From contig JAXMCW010000001.1 of NCBI GenBank assembly GCA_046349155.1, forward strand, positions 930,001-994,000: DNA of 64,000 bases. Direction: 5' to 3'. How positions within the stretch are numbered: position 1 is the stretch's first letter; each line of letters begins with the position of its first letter. Origin of the DNA: Alsobacter sp046349155. GTDB taxonomy: Bacteria > Pseudomonadota > Alphaproteobacteria > Rhizobiales > Beijerinckiaceae. Position numbers and translations under genes: made by a program. The notes beneath the pieces are model-generated. The model made no database searches, had not been told where the DNA came from, and saw only the letters and a program-made list of their open reading frames with translations. Positions 51,441-60,366 of the stretch are shown here, one piece after another.

Positions 51441-53236
51441 GCGCGGCGACATCCTCCAGCGCGGCCGGCCCCGGATACCCGGACAGAGTCGGCATGGCGA
51501 TCCTGGCCAATCGCCTCGAGGCCATCGCCCGCAAGATGGCGCATACGCTCCATCGGACGGGACGGTCGGGGCTGATCAACACCGCCCGCGACCTCTCGTG
51601 CTGCATCGTCACCGCCGGGCACGAACTCGTCACCGAGGCCGAGAGCCTGCCATCCCATGTGCTCGTGGGCCCGGACCTGATGTCGCGGGCGATGCTGGAA
51701 TTTCACCCGCGGCTGCGCCGAGGCGACGCTTTCCTGCACAACTCGCCCTATCACGGCAACTCGCATGCGGCCGATCACACGATCCTCGTGCCGGTGATCG
51801 ACGATGACGGCGTGCACCGCTTCACCATGTTCGCCAAGGCGCATCAGGCAGACATCGGCAACGCCATGCCGACGAGCTACACGGGCGCGGCGCGCGACGT
51901 CTATGCAGAGGGAGCGCTCATCTTCCCTGCGGTGAAGGTCCAGAGCGACTATGCCGACATCGACGACATCATCCGGATGTGCCGGATGCGCATTCGCGTC
52001 CCGGAGCAATGGTGGGGCGACTACCAGGCGCTCCTCGGCGCTGCGCGCATCGGCGAGCGGGAGATCCTGGCCCTGGGGGCTGAGGTCGGCTGGCAGACGC
52101 TGGAGACTCATGCCCAACGCTGGTTCGACTATTCCGAGGCCCGGATGGAGGCTGCCATCCGGCGTCTTCCTTCGGGTTCTGTGAGGCGTACCAGCCGGCA
52201 TGATCCATTCCCTGGAACCCCGCCGGAGGGGATCGAGATCGCCGTGACGGTGGAGGTCGACTCCGAGGCCGGCCGCATCACGGTGGACCTGCGCGACAAC
52301 CCCGACTGCCTTCCCAACGGGATGAACGTCACCCAGGCGAATGCCAGCTCCGCCGCGCTGATCGGTATCTTCTCCTCGTTGGGGGAAGTGGTGCCCCGCA
52401 ACGCCGGGAGCTATCGGCGCATCACGCTCCTCCTGCGGGAGAACTGCTGCGTGGGCATCCCCCGGCATCCCGCGTCCTGCTCGCTGTCCACGACGAACCT
52501 GGCCTCGAAGGTCGGCAACGCCACGCAAACCGCGCTGGCCGACCTCGCCGACGGCTTCGGGCTTGCCGAATCCGGCACGATCGTGCCGGCCTCGATGGCC
52601 GTCATCTCGGGCCGGGATCCACGCTACGGTGACGCGCCCTTCATCAACTCGCTCTTCCTCATGCACACGGGCGGCCCCGGCGCTCCGCGGGCCGACGCCT
52701 GGCTGACCACGGTCCATATCGGCGATCTCGGCCTGTGCTACCTCGACAGCGTGGAAGTGGACGAACTGCGTTATCCCCTGCGCGTCGTCGGGCGCGGCAT
52801 CGTGCCGGACAGCGAGGGCGCCGGACGGCACCGCGGCGCACCGGCGGGTTTTTGCGAGTACGAGCCGGTTGGAACGACCATCGAGGCCTGGTTCGCCTCG
52901 GACGGCACCGTGAACGCCCCCCAGGGCGCGCGAGGCGGCCAGCCCGGAGGGACGTCCGGTCAGTGGAAGAGGCAGGCGGATGGCAGCCTGCACGCGGTGC
53001 CGCCCTGCGGAGGTGTCGTGCTGGAGCCGGGGGAGGCGCTGGTGGCGCGCTGCTGCGGGGGAGGGGGTTACGGCTCTCCCCTGGAGCGCGACCCCGAGCG
53101 GGTCATGAGCGACGTGGCGGAGGGATGGGTCACCGCGAGCCGCGCGCGGTCGGTGTACGGGGTCGCGATCGACGAAAATGGCGAACTCGACCGGGACAGC
53201 ACCGACAAGCTGCGGAGAGCTGCGTCGTCGAACTGA
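51437..53236 (+). CDS. Hydantoinase/oxoprolinase subunit B (HyuB type)
   Basis: The GTG start overlaps the HyuA stop (GTGA); 599 residues. HyuB pattern: ILANRLEAIARKMAHTLHRT, GDAFLHNSPYHGNSHAADHT, FTMFAKAHQADIGNAMPTSY, VDLRDNPDCLPNGMNVTQAN, and the glycine-rich end VARCCGGGGYGSPLERDPER. It forms the catalytic complex with the A subunit. No racemase, carbamoylase or transporter is adjacent, so the exact substrate is open. Confidence 0.92.
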   Translation: MSAATSSSAAGPGYPDRVGMAILANRLEAIARKMAHTLHRTGRSGLINTARDLSCCIVTAGHELVTEAESLPSHVLVGPDLMSRAMLEFHPRLRRGDAFLHNSPYHGNSHAADHTILVPVIDDDGVHRFTMFAKAHQADIGNAMPTSYTGAARDVYAEGALIFPAVKVQSDYADIDDIIRMCRMRIRVPEQWWGDYQALLGAARIGEREILALGAEVGWQTLETHAQRWFDYSEARMEAAIRRLPSGSVRRTSRHDPFPGTPPEGIEIAVTVEVDSEAGRITVDLRDNPDCLPNGMNVTQANASSAALIGIFSSLGEVVPRNAGSYRRITLLLRENCCVGIPRHPASCSLSTTNLASKVGNATQTALADLADGFGLAESGTIVPASMAVISGRDPRYGDAPFINSLFLMHTGGPGAPRADAWLTTVHIGDLGLCYLDSVEVDELRYPLRVVGRGIVPDSEGAGRHRGAPAGFCEYEPVGTTIEAWFASDGTVNAPQGARGGQPGGTSGQWKRQADGSLHAVPPCGGVVLEPGEALVARCCGGGGYGSPLERDPERVMSDVAEGWVTASRARSVYGVAIDENGELDRDSTDKLRRAASSN

Positions 53237-53334
53237 CGCCGCAGATGCGGGCTTCCATGTTTCCCATACGCTTCCCAATCACAAACTCTGGGAAACAGGC
53301 TTGGGCCAGGCCAGAATTAAGTCATTGAAAAGAT

Positions 53335-53411
53335 TGGTACAGCTGCCCCGGCTCGAACGGGGGACCCCCAGATCCACAATCTGGTGCTCTAACCAACTGA
53401 GCTACAGCTGC
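53335..53411 (-). tRNA. tRNA-His (GTG anticodon)
   Basis: Read on the - strand, a 7-bp acceptor stem GCAGCTG/CAGCTGT, D arm with AGCTCAGTTGGTTAGAGC, anticodon stem CCAGA-TTGTGGA-TCTGG with GTG, and T arm with GTTCGAG are all present, and CCA is encoded. The base before G1 is T and position 73 is A, so the G-1:C73 pair of normal tRNA-His is absent. That is the alphaproteobacterial form. Confidence 0.95.
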
Positions 53412-53502
53412 ACGTCCGCGGTCCACGAGAGGGCCGGACGGCGCGATCTCTAGGCCGATCGCGCCGCAATTTCAAGTCCGTTGAGGCCGGGCGGCCCGCC
53501 GC

Positions 53503-54420
53503 TCAGCGGCCGGCCTTGAGGGCCTGGTCGAAGGCCTGGCGCACGGGCTGCGTCGTTTCCGTGACCGTGCGGTTGGCGATGCCGGCGAGCGTCTTGGCCT
53601 GCTCCGTCACGCTCTCGAACTGCGTGCGGGCATGCCGAGCCTGCAGTTCGACCGCCTCGGAGAGGCTGCGCACGCCGCTCATGGCCTTGAGGAAGCCGAG
53701 CGTGGCATCCGTGTTGGCCTGGATCGCGTCGATCAGCGTGCGCGAGAAGTCCTGCACGCCCTTGGCGGCCGCCTCGCCGCTGGAGCCGACGCCGTGCGTC
53801 AGCGTCTCGGCCGAGGTGCGCGCCTTCTGGTAGGCCTCACGGGCCTGGTCGAGGCCGCTATGGGCGAAGTCCTGCATCGCCTTGGGCAACGCGCCCGTCG
53901 GGACGAAGGGCAGGCCGATCGAGGCGGAGACGGTTGTCACGGTGAGCTCGGGTGCCGCCTTGGGGGCGGGCGTCGGGCGCTTGGCCTCCACCGGCGCGAC
54001 GGCCGGCTTGAGCACCTGAACCGCGGCCGGGGCGACCGGCGCGGGAGCAGGAGCCGGGACGGGCGCAGGCTTGGGGGCCTCGACCTTGGGGACCTCGACC
54101 TTGGAGGCGATCTCGGCCTTGGCGTGCACCGGCTTCGCCGCAGCGGGCCTGGGCGCTTCGGCCGTCACGGCCGGCTTGGCAGGAGCTGCCTTGGCCTGGG
54201 CAGGCCTGGTGGGCGCAGCCTTCGCGACGGCCGGCTTGGCGGCCGCGACCTTGGCGACGGGCTTCGGCTTCGCCGCGACGGCCTTGGCCGGCGCCGGCCT
54301 CGCGGCGACCGCCTTCGGGGCGGCAGGCTTGGCAGTGGCGGGCTTGGCAGAGGCAGGCTTGGCCTCCGTCGTCGGCGCGACCTTGGTGGCGGAGGGGATC
54401 GAGCGGGGTTTGCTGGGCAT
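53503..54420 (-). CDS. Phasin with long Ala/Lys/Pro-rich N-terminus
   Basis: This 305-residue protein has residues 1 to about 165 in AKPA/AAKP-type repeats (e.g. AKPASAKPATAKPAAPKAVA), strongly basic and low complexity like histone-H1 tails. Residues from about 175 are a phasin domain: ALPKAMQDFAHSGLDQAREA, SGEAAAKGVQDFSRTLIDAI, QANTDATLGFLKAMSGVRSL and RTQFESVTEQAKTLAGIANR. It would coat polyhydroxyalkanoate granules. The basic part may bind DNA, as in PhaF, but there it is C-terminal. Confidence 0.87.
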   Translation of the reverse strand: MPSKPRSIPSATKVAPTTEAKPASAKPATAKPAAPKAVAARPAPAKAVAAKPKPVAKVAAAKPAVAKAAPTRPAQAKAAPAKPAVTAEAPRPAAAKPVHAKAEIASKVEVPKVEAPKPAPVPAPAPAPVAPAAVQVLKPAVAPVEAKRPTPAPKAAPELTVTTVSASIGLPFVPTGALPKAMQDFAHSGLDQAREAYQKARTSAETLTHGVGSSGEAAAKGVQDFSRTLIDAIQANTDATLGFLKAMSGVRSLSEAVELQARHARTQFESVTEQAKTLAGIANRTVTETTQPVRQAFDQALKAGR

Positions 54421-54593
54421 GGCGACCTCTCAGGAACAGTGTCGCGCAGGCCAGCGGCGGGCCTGCGCGCGAGGGGCCTGACACGTGACGAGCGGCGGGC
54501 CCCGGTAGCCGCTCCGGCATGCGAATCGGGGGACGCGGGCGTCCCCCTCCACGGCCGCGGCGGCACCGTCAGGCGCGCTGCGCAGCCAGCGCC

Positions 54594-55058
54594 TTACTTG
54601 CGCTTGGTGGCCTCGGAGGCGGCCTTTTGCACGCCCTTGATGGCCTCCTGGGTGTCCTCGGCGGCCTTCTGCATCGTGCTCTGGGCCTCGGAGGCGACCT
54701 TCTGCAGGTTCGACTGCACCGCCTGGCCGAACTCCTGGAGCTGCGCCTGGATGGAGGCGGCCTGGCTCTTCAGGTACTCGGACTGGTGCTGCAGGATCTC
54801 CTGCATGTCCTTGGCGCGGACGAGCTTCTGAGCGAGCTCGAAGGCGGCCGAGACGTTCTGCTCGGCGTAGGTCATCGCCTTCGTCGTCATGTCCTTGGTA
54901 TTGCTCTGCACGGTGTGCGCCTGCGTCTCGGCGGCGGACACGGCCTTGTTGGCGGCGCCCAGGAAGCCGTCGAAGGCCTTGCGGGCCTGTTCGACGCTCT
55001 TCTCGGCGAAGTCACGCACCTCGGTGGGAAGCTCGTAGTTCAGAGGGGTCTTGGACAT
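54594..55058 (-). CDS. Phasin
   Basis: Start at ATG 55058 with AAGGAG upstream; 154 residues. Phasin pattern: LPTEVRDFAEKSVEQARKAF, DGFLGAANKAVSAAETQAHT, MTYAEQNVSAAFELAQKLVR and QSEYLKSQAASIQAQLQEFG, with Ala/Lys-rich end. It is an amphipathic granule-surface protein of PHA inclusions. A sigma-70-like promoter overlapped by TGC-N3-GCA palindromes lies upstream. The second phasin gene follows it. Confidence 0.92.
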   Translation of the reverse strand: MSKTPLNYELPTEVRDFAEKSVEQARKAFDGFLGAANKAVSAAETQAHTVQSNTKDMTTKAMTYAEQNVSAAFELAQKLVRAKDMQEILQHQSEYLKSQAASIQAQLQEFGQAVQSNLQKVASEAQSTMQKAAEDTQEAIKGVQKAASEATKRK

Positions 55059-55146
55059 GGCCAGTCTCCTTGGGACGAACCGCTGGACACATGCATCCTG
55101 CCCTCCAGCGGTTCCAGGAGGGCGGCGGCCTGACGCAGGCGACGTT

Positions 55147-55186
55147 TTGTGCGTTGCAACATAATGGTGCGACGCACAATCGTCAA
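55147..55186 (-). promoter_or_regulatory. Phasin promoter with overlapping PhaR-like operator
   Basis: On the - strand TTGACG (55181-55186) and TATGTT (55158-55163) are spaced 17 bases, a good sigma-70-type promoter. Two TGC-N3-GCA palindromes overlap it: TTGTGCGTTGCAACA (55147-55161) and TGGTGCGACGCACAA (55165-55179). Alphaproteobacterial PhaR repressors bind TGC-rich palindromes at phasin promoters. Confidence 0.6.
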
Positions 55187-55377
55187 GTCGGGGGCAGCCG
55201 GTTAACACTAACCCCAAACGCCGCCCCGGCCGATGCGCGGCTGCGTGGACTCGGACGACACGAACCGTTGTATTAAGAGATCATTAGGACTGAGGGCGCG
55301 ACGGCGGCAAAAGATTGGTGCCCGCCTCACGCGCCACGGTTCGATGGGCGTCGGACAGAGTGTAGCAAGGAGCATTC
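55187..55377. other. Leader between divergent phasin and kinase genes
   Basis: No gene seen. AAGGAG at 55367-55372 is the ribosome site of the kinase. Confidence 0.4.
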
Positions 55378-58300
55378 GTGGCGGACAGGGGTCACCGTTC
55401 GGGGGGCGAGGGCGGTGCCGCCGAGCGCGCGCTGCAAGCCGACCTCCTGGGTCTCGCCGAGCGCGGCGAGACCGCGCTGCTGTTCTCCGCGGACGGCTCC
55501 GTCCTGTGGACCACGCCCGCCGGCGCGGCGCTGCTCGGCAAGGGCGCTCCCCTTGGACGCGACGGCCTTCGGGCCCCGCTCTGGACGGCCGAGCGCCATG
55601 CCGAGCTCCTCGCCGCGATCGCCCCGGGCGGCACCCGGCTGGAGCGCGTGCGCGTCGTGGTCGGTCGCCGCAGCGACGTGCTGACCCTGGCCTGCCGCAA
55701 GGTCATCCTGTCGGGCGGCGAGCCCCTTCTCCTCGCCGTCGCCATGGGCGGCCGGCCGAGCCTCGTCGGTCCGGCCGTGCGTCCGGCCGCGGACCTGCCG
55801 TCCTTCCTCACTCCCCCGCCTTCGGCCGACGATCCGGCCGCGCCGGGCGACCTTGCGGGCGCCGAGCCGGTCACGATCGACACGCTCCGCGCCAAGGCCG
55901 GCCGTCCGGCCGTCCGCGTGCTGTGGAGCACCGACGCGGAGGGGCGCTTCCTCAAGGTGACGTCGGAGCTCGACGACCTGCTCGGGCCGGGGGCCGCCCC
56001 CGCCGTGGGAGAACGGCTCGAGGACGCGCTCGCGCGCGGCCTGCGCGACGAGGAGGCCGGCTTCGCCCTGGCGCTGGCGCGGCAGGAGACCTTCACCAAC
56101 GTCGTGGTCATGTGCCCCGTGCGGGGAACCGGGGCCTATCTGCCGGTCGTCATGTCCGGCGTGCCCGGCTTCGATCCGTCGCGCCGCTTCGAGGGGTTTC
56201 GCGGCTTCGGCCTGTGCCGCCTCGAGCGGCTGGTCGAACTCGCCCCGTTGCTCGACGCCGCCGCGCCCCCGGCTCCGGGCGCCGCGGACGCGGCCGAAAG
56301 CGCCGCCGCAAGCGCTCCGGCGCATGCCGTGCCGCACGCCACGACGCCAGCGCCCTCCCGGGAGCCGGCAGGGGAGGTGATCCCCTTCGCGCCGGTCCAG
56401 GGCTCCGCGCAGGCCCAGCTGGTCCCCACCAACGTCGTGCCGCTGAAGGCCTCGACGCGACCCATTCCCACCAAGCCGCCGGGGACAAGCCTGTCGCGCT
56501 CGGAACGCCACGCCTTCCGCGAGATCGCCCGCGCCCTCGGGGCCCGGGTCGAGGGGGACGAGGAGGCCGACCCGCCGTCGGCTCCTGATGAACCCGCCAC
56601 TGCCACGCCCGTCGACGCGGCGCAGGTCGGACCGGCGCAGCGAGGCCCGGAGCCCGGCACTGTCGAGGAGGCCGGCCCCGCCTCTGCCGAGGAGCACGAC
56701 CTGCCGGACACGACGCCCCTCTCCGCGGTCGACGTCCTGGCCGGCGAGGCCGAGGGGGCCTCCGGCCTCGCGGCCGAAGCCGATTCCGACCGGTCCGCGC
56801 CGGTTCGGGAGGACGAGCCGCTCCTGCAGGGTGATGCCGCGCCGGCCGCCGATCCCGCCCGCGCAGACGAGACCCAGGAGGAAACGCAGGACAGGACCAA
56901 GGACCGGCCCGTGACGACGGACGAGGCAGGGGTGGAGCCCCTGCCCGTCGCACCCTCCGCCGAGCCGCTCGCCGGATCCGACGAGGCTGCGGCCCCGCGC
57001 CCGGCGGCCTCCCTCCATGCCGATCTCGCGGACAATGCCGAGGCGATCTTCGACCGCCTGCCGGTCGGCATCCTCGTCAGCCGCGGCGACGTGCCGATCG
57101 TGGTCAACCGGACGCTCCTCGAACTCACCGGATACGAAGACATCGACGCATTCCATGCGGAAGGCGGTCTGCCCCACCTGTTTCGCCACGCGGCGCATGG
57201 CCCGGATTCGGAGGGCGGCACGCTCACCATCACGACGCGCGAAGGCGAGATGCTGCCCGTCGACGTGCGCCTGCAATCGGTGCGCTGGAGCGGGCTGCCG
57301 GCCACGCTGGTCTCGTTCCGCCGGGCGCTCGACCCGGAGGGCGAGAAGCGCATCAAGGGACTGGAGGCCGCGCTGGGCCGCCGCGAGCGCGAGACCCGCG
57401 AGCTGCGCGCCATCATGGACACCGCCACCGACGGCGTGATCGTGCTCGACGGCGAGGGCCGCATCCTCTCGGTCAACCGCTCCTGCGAGGCGCTTTTCGG
57501 CTACGACCAGCCGGATATAGAGGGCGAGCCCTTCATCACGCTCTTCGCGCCCGACAGCCACGCCACCGCGCTGGACTACCTCGACGGCCTGCGCGCCAAC
57601 GGCGTGGCGAGCGTGCTCAATGACGGACGCGAGGTGGTGGGCCGGGTGCGCCAGGGCGGGCGGATTCCGCTCTTCATGACGCTGGGCGCCATCGGCGAGG
57701 CGCCTGACCGCAAGTTCTGCGCGGTGCTGCGCGACATCACCTCCTGGAAGAAGGCCGAGATCGACCTGACGGAGGCCAAGCGTGCCGCCGAGGAGGCGAG
57801 CGCGCAGAAGTCGGACTTCCTCGCCAAGATCAGCCACGAGATCCGCACGCCGCTGTCGGCGATCATCGGCTTCGCGGAGGTGATGATCGAGGAACGCTTC
57901 GGCCCCATCGGCAACGAACGCTATCTCGAATACCTGCGCGACATCCACGCCTCCGGCGGGCACGTCATCAGCCTCGTCAACGACCTGCTCGACCTCTCCA
58001 AGATCGAGGCCGGCCGCTTCGACCTCACCTTCACCAGCGTCAACGTCAACGAGATCGTCACACGCGCCGTGGCGCTCATGCAGCCGCAGGCGGGAACGGG
58101 GCGCGTCGTGGTGCGTACCGCCCTCGCCAGCCAATTGCCCAAGGTGGTCGCCGACGAGCGCTCGCTGCGCCAGATCGTGCTCAACCTGCTGTCCAACGGC
58201 ATCAAGTTCACCGATCCCGGCGGCCAGGTCATCGTCTCCACGGCGCTCACCGACGCGGGCGAGGTCGCCGTGCGCATCCGCGACACCGGCATCGGCATGA

Positions 58301-58500
58301 CCGAGAAGGAAATCGAGACCGCGCTCGAGCCGTTCCGCCAGGTCGCCACGACGCGCCGCGCGGGCGGGACTGGCCTGGGCCTGCCGCTCACCAAGGCCCT
58401 GGTCGAGGCCAACCGCGCCTCGCTCGCCATCCGCAGCGCGCGCGACGCCGGGACCCTGGTGGAGATCACCTTCCCGACGACGCGCGTCCTGGCGGAATAG
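55378..58500 (+). CDS. PAS-domain sensor histidine kinase (PdhS/PleC/DivJ-like)
   Basis: GTG start after AAGGAG; 1040 residues. The N-terminal 550 residues include a degenerate PAS-like start (GETALLFSADGSVLWTTPAG) and a long Ala/Pro/Glu-rich linker. PAS domains lie near 550-650 (IFDRLPVGILVSRGDVPIVV) and 675-790 (MDTATDGVIVLDGEGRILSV). The kinase has FLAKISHEIRTPLSAIIGFA with His820, NLLSNGIKFTDPGGQVIVST, RIRDTGIGM and GGTGLGLPLTKALVE. ERFGPIGNERYLEYLRDIHA after the His is typical of the cell-cycle PleC/DivJ/PdhS group, which acts on DivK. No membrane helix seen. Confidence 0.88.
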   Translation: MADRGHRSGGEGGAAERALQADLLGLAERGETALLFSADGSVLWTTPAGAALLGKGAPLGRDGLRAPLWTAERHAELLAAIAPGGTRLERVRVVVGRRSDVLTLACRKVILSGGEPLLLAVAMGGRPSLVGPAVRPAADLPSFLTPPPSADDPAAPGDLAGAEPVTIDTLRAKAGRPAVRVLWSTDAEGRFLKVTSELDDLLGPGAAPAVGERLEDALARGLRDEEAGFALALARQETFTNVVVMCPVRGTGAYLPVVMSGVPGFDPSRRFEGFRGFGLCRLERLVELAPLLDAAAPPAPGAADAAESAAASAPAHAVPHATTPAPSREPAGEVIPFAPVQGSAQAQLVPTNVVPLKASTRPIPTKPPGTSLSRSERHAFREIARALGARVEGDEEADPPSAPDEPATATPVDAAQVGPAQRGPEPGTVEEAGPASAEEHDLPDTTPLSAVDVLAGEAEGASGLAAEADSDRSAPVREDEPLLQGDAAPAADPARADETQEETQDRTKDRPVTTDEAGVEPLPVAPSAEPLAGSDEAAAPRPAASLHADLADNAEAIFDRLPVGILVSRGDVPIVVNRTLLELTGYEDIDAFHAEGGLPHLFRHAAHGPDSEGGTLTITTREGEMLPVDVRLQSVRWSGLPATLVSFRRALDPEGEKRIKGLEAALGRRERETRELRAIMDTATDGVIVLDGEGRILSVNRSCEALFGYDQPDIEGEPFITLFAPDSHATALDYLDGLRANGVASVLNDGREVVGRVRQGGRIPLFMTLGAIGEAPDRKFCAVLRDITSWKKAEIDLTEAKRAAEEASAQKSDFLAKISHEIRTPLSAIIGFAEVMIEERFGPIGNERYLEYLRDIHASGGHVISLVNDLLDLSKIEAGRFDLTFTSVNVNEIVTRAVALMQPQAGTGRVVVRTALASQLPKVVADERSLRQIVLNLLSNGIKFTDPGGQVIVSTALTDAGEVAVRIRDTGIGMTEKEIETALEPFRQVATTRRAGGTGLGLPLTKALVEANRASLAIRSARDAGTLVEITFPTTRVLAE

Positions 58501-58523
58501 GGCCGGCAAGCCGCCGGGCCGTT

Positions 58524-58540
58524 CGGGGCGCGACGCCCCG
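58524..58540. terminator. GC hairpin between convergent genes
   Basis: CGGGGCG and CGCCCCG pair perfectly around CGA, between the convergent kinase and glycosyltransferase stops. There is no T-run. Confidence 0.35.
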
Positions 58541-58596
58541 GATCGGCGTCCGGGCTCCCTCGCGGGCTCCTCGGGGCGGGGAGCACGCCAAGCCCT

Positions 58597-60243
58597 TCAC
58601 CCCTCGATCGCGGCGACGCCCAGCTTGGCGAGAAGCCCTGCCGCCAGCAGCACGCTATCGAGCGGCAGGCCCGCACGCCTCGCGTGCTCGCCCAAGGTGT
58701 CGCTCGCCAGCGCATCGCCCTGCTCCATGAGCGTGCGGGCGACGGCGACGACCTCGGGAACGAGCGTGTCGGCGAAGGCGAAGAGCGGGGCGGCGAGGCG
58801 CGCCTGCCACGCCGCCGCGCCGGGAAGCCGCCTCAGGCGGTCCCGGTGGCCGATCGTCCTCGTGGGGTACGAGGCGAACAGCTCGAACGGGTCGAGCGAG
58901 GAGGCCGGAGCCTGCGGCGCGCTTTCGGCGCTGGCCGCCGCCCGCCGAAGCGCCTCGCATTCGCGCCACACCTCCTTGTAGAGTCCGTAGACCCGGGTCC
59001 AGTCGTAGAGCGAGCGAACGTGGGCCCGCCCGGCCTCGCCCATCCGGCGACGCAGGCCTGCGTCGGAGACGAGCGCCGCCAGACGGTCGACCAGCACGCC
59101 GAGGTCGACCGCCACCGACAGGCAGGTCACGCAGCAATATTGGTCGTAGTTCAGCGTGCCGCGCTCGTACCGCGCCGCGAAAGCCTCGCCCGCGCCGGAC
59201 GCCGGCATCGCCGTGGGCACGCGGAAGCCGTCGACTCCGTCGCGCACCGTGTCGCGGTAGCCGTCCCAGTCCGTGACGACGACGGGCAGTCCCGACGCCA
59301 TTCCTTCCAGCGGCGTAAGGCCGAACGTCTCCTGGATGTTGTCGGCCAGGGAGACGAAGATGTCGGCGGCCGCCAGGGCCTGCGCGCGCCCCGAGGCGGC
59401 GCGTCCATCGGTGACGATGGACCGGATGGACGGGGCCAGGCCAAGCCGCCCGGCTGCGAAGGCCTTCTCGATGGAGGGATTGGCGAACCAGCCGGCCTCG
59501 ACCAGCGTGATCTTGCGTCCGGTCCGCGCGGCCGCGGCCTCGAGCGCCTCGTACATCGCCGCGGGGTGGGCCTTCGCGTGGAAGCTGAGGCGGCCCACGT
59601 AGCAGGCGACCACCTCGTCCTCGGCGATGCCCAGGGCCAGGCGCGCCCGCGCCCGGTCGTGCTCGTCGAAGGCGAAGTCGACGGCATGGACGCCGAGCGG
59701 CACGACGGGAAGCATGGGCCGGGGAAACCGCGTCGCGCCCAGGCGCCGCGAGAGGAGATCCTCCTGCCGCGCCAGAATGGTCTCGACCGCCGACCGCACC
59801 ACGCTCGAGGTGCAGATCACGGCGTCCCACGGCATCACGCGGCTGGCGGGGATCGCGGCGAGGCTCTGCATCACGCGGTCGCTCGCGATGGTGTGCGTAA
59901 CGCCGGACAAGGAGAACGAGGCCGCCCCGAGCCGGTCCCTCTTCGCCGCCGCGGCGGAGAGATCCGGCCCCGGCAAATGCAGCACGTCCCAGGCCGGCAG
60001 GCGCGCCCATTCGTGCTCCTGCAGCCAGTCGACGGGCGCGGCGGGGTCCACCTCGCGGACGGCCGCCTCGAAGCCTGCGCGGGGGGCCGCGCCGATCGCC
60101 ATGCCCGTCACGGGGCCTTCGCGCCCCGCGACGAAGGCGCGCAGGACGCCGTGGCCGGCGTGCTGACGACCCATCGGCCGCTCGATCTTCGTCTCGAAGC
60201 CGTCGGGCGCATAATGCAGGACGGGTCGGATCGCTCGCGTCAT
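58597..60243 (-). CDS. Glycosyltransferase (GT4-like)
   Basis: Start set at ATG 60243; the frame runs further but through the opposite acyl-CoA dehydrogenase gene. 548 residues. GT-B features: VVACYVGRLSFHAKAHPAAM, ALAAADIFVSLADNIQETFG with EExFG-like ET, LTPLEGMASGLPVVVTDWDG and the VDGFRVPT turn. A C-terminal 110-residue extension (DPFELFASYPTRTIGHRDRL) has no clear match. It would transfer a sugar to a lipid, polysaccharide or protein. No other cell-surface gene is close. Confidence 0.85.
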   Translation of the reverse strand: MTRAIRPVLHYAPDGFETKIERPMGRQHAGHGVLRAFVAGREGPVTGMAIGAAPRAGFEAAVREVDPAAPVDWLQEHEWARLPAWDVLHLPGPDLSAAAAKRDRLGAASFSLSGVTHTIASDRVMQSLAAIPASRVMPWDAVICTSSVVRSAVETILARQEDLLSRRLGATRFPRPMLPVVPLGVHAVDFAFDEHDRARARLALGIAEDEVVACYVGRLSFHAKAHPAAMYEALEAAAARTGRKITLVEAGWFANPSIEKAFAAGRLGLAPSIRSIVTDGRAASGRAQALAAADIFVSLADNIQETFGLTPLEGMASGLPVVVTDWDGYRDTVRDGVDGFRVPTAMPASGAGEAFAARYERGTLNYDQYCCVTCLSVAVDLGVLVDRLAALVSDAGLRRRMGEAGRAHVRSLYDWTRVYGLYKEVWRECEALRRAAASAESAPQAPASSLDPFELFASYPTRTIGHRDRLRRLPGAAAWQARLAAPLFAFADTLVPEVVAVARTLMEQGDALASDTLGEHARRAGLPLDSVLLAAGLLAKLGVAAIEG

Positions 60244-60366
60244 GGGGCCCTGCTCGCTCCGCGCACGATAGAGGGCGGCGCCGGCGCATTCCACGGGCTG
60301 ATCCCGGCCACTCACACGATTCCGCGCTCCCCCGGCATGCGCTAGGCTGCGCGAAGGGAGGATTCC

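Noticed and set aside
55327..58509. A 1060-codon open frame on the - strand
   Set aside because: Antisense to the sensor kinase, with no recognisable motif; the kinase frame has complete HisKA and HATPase motifs.
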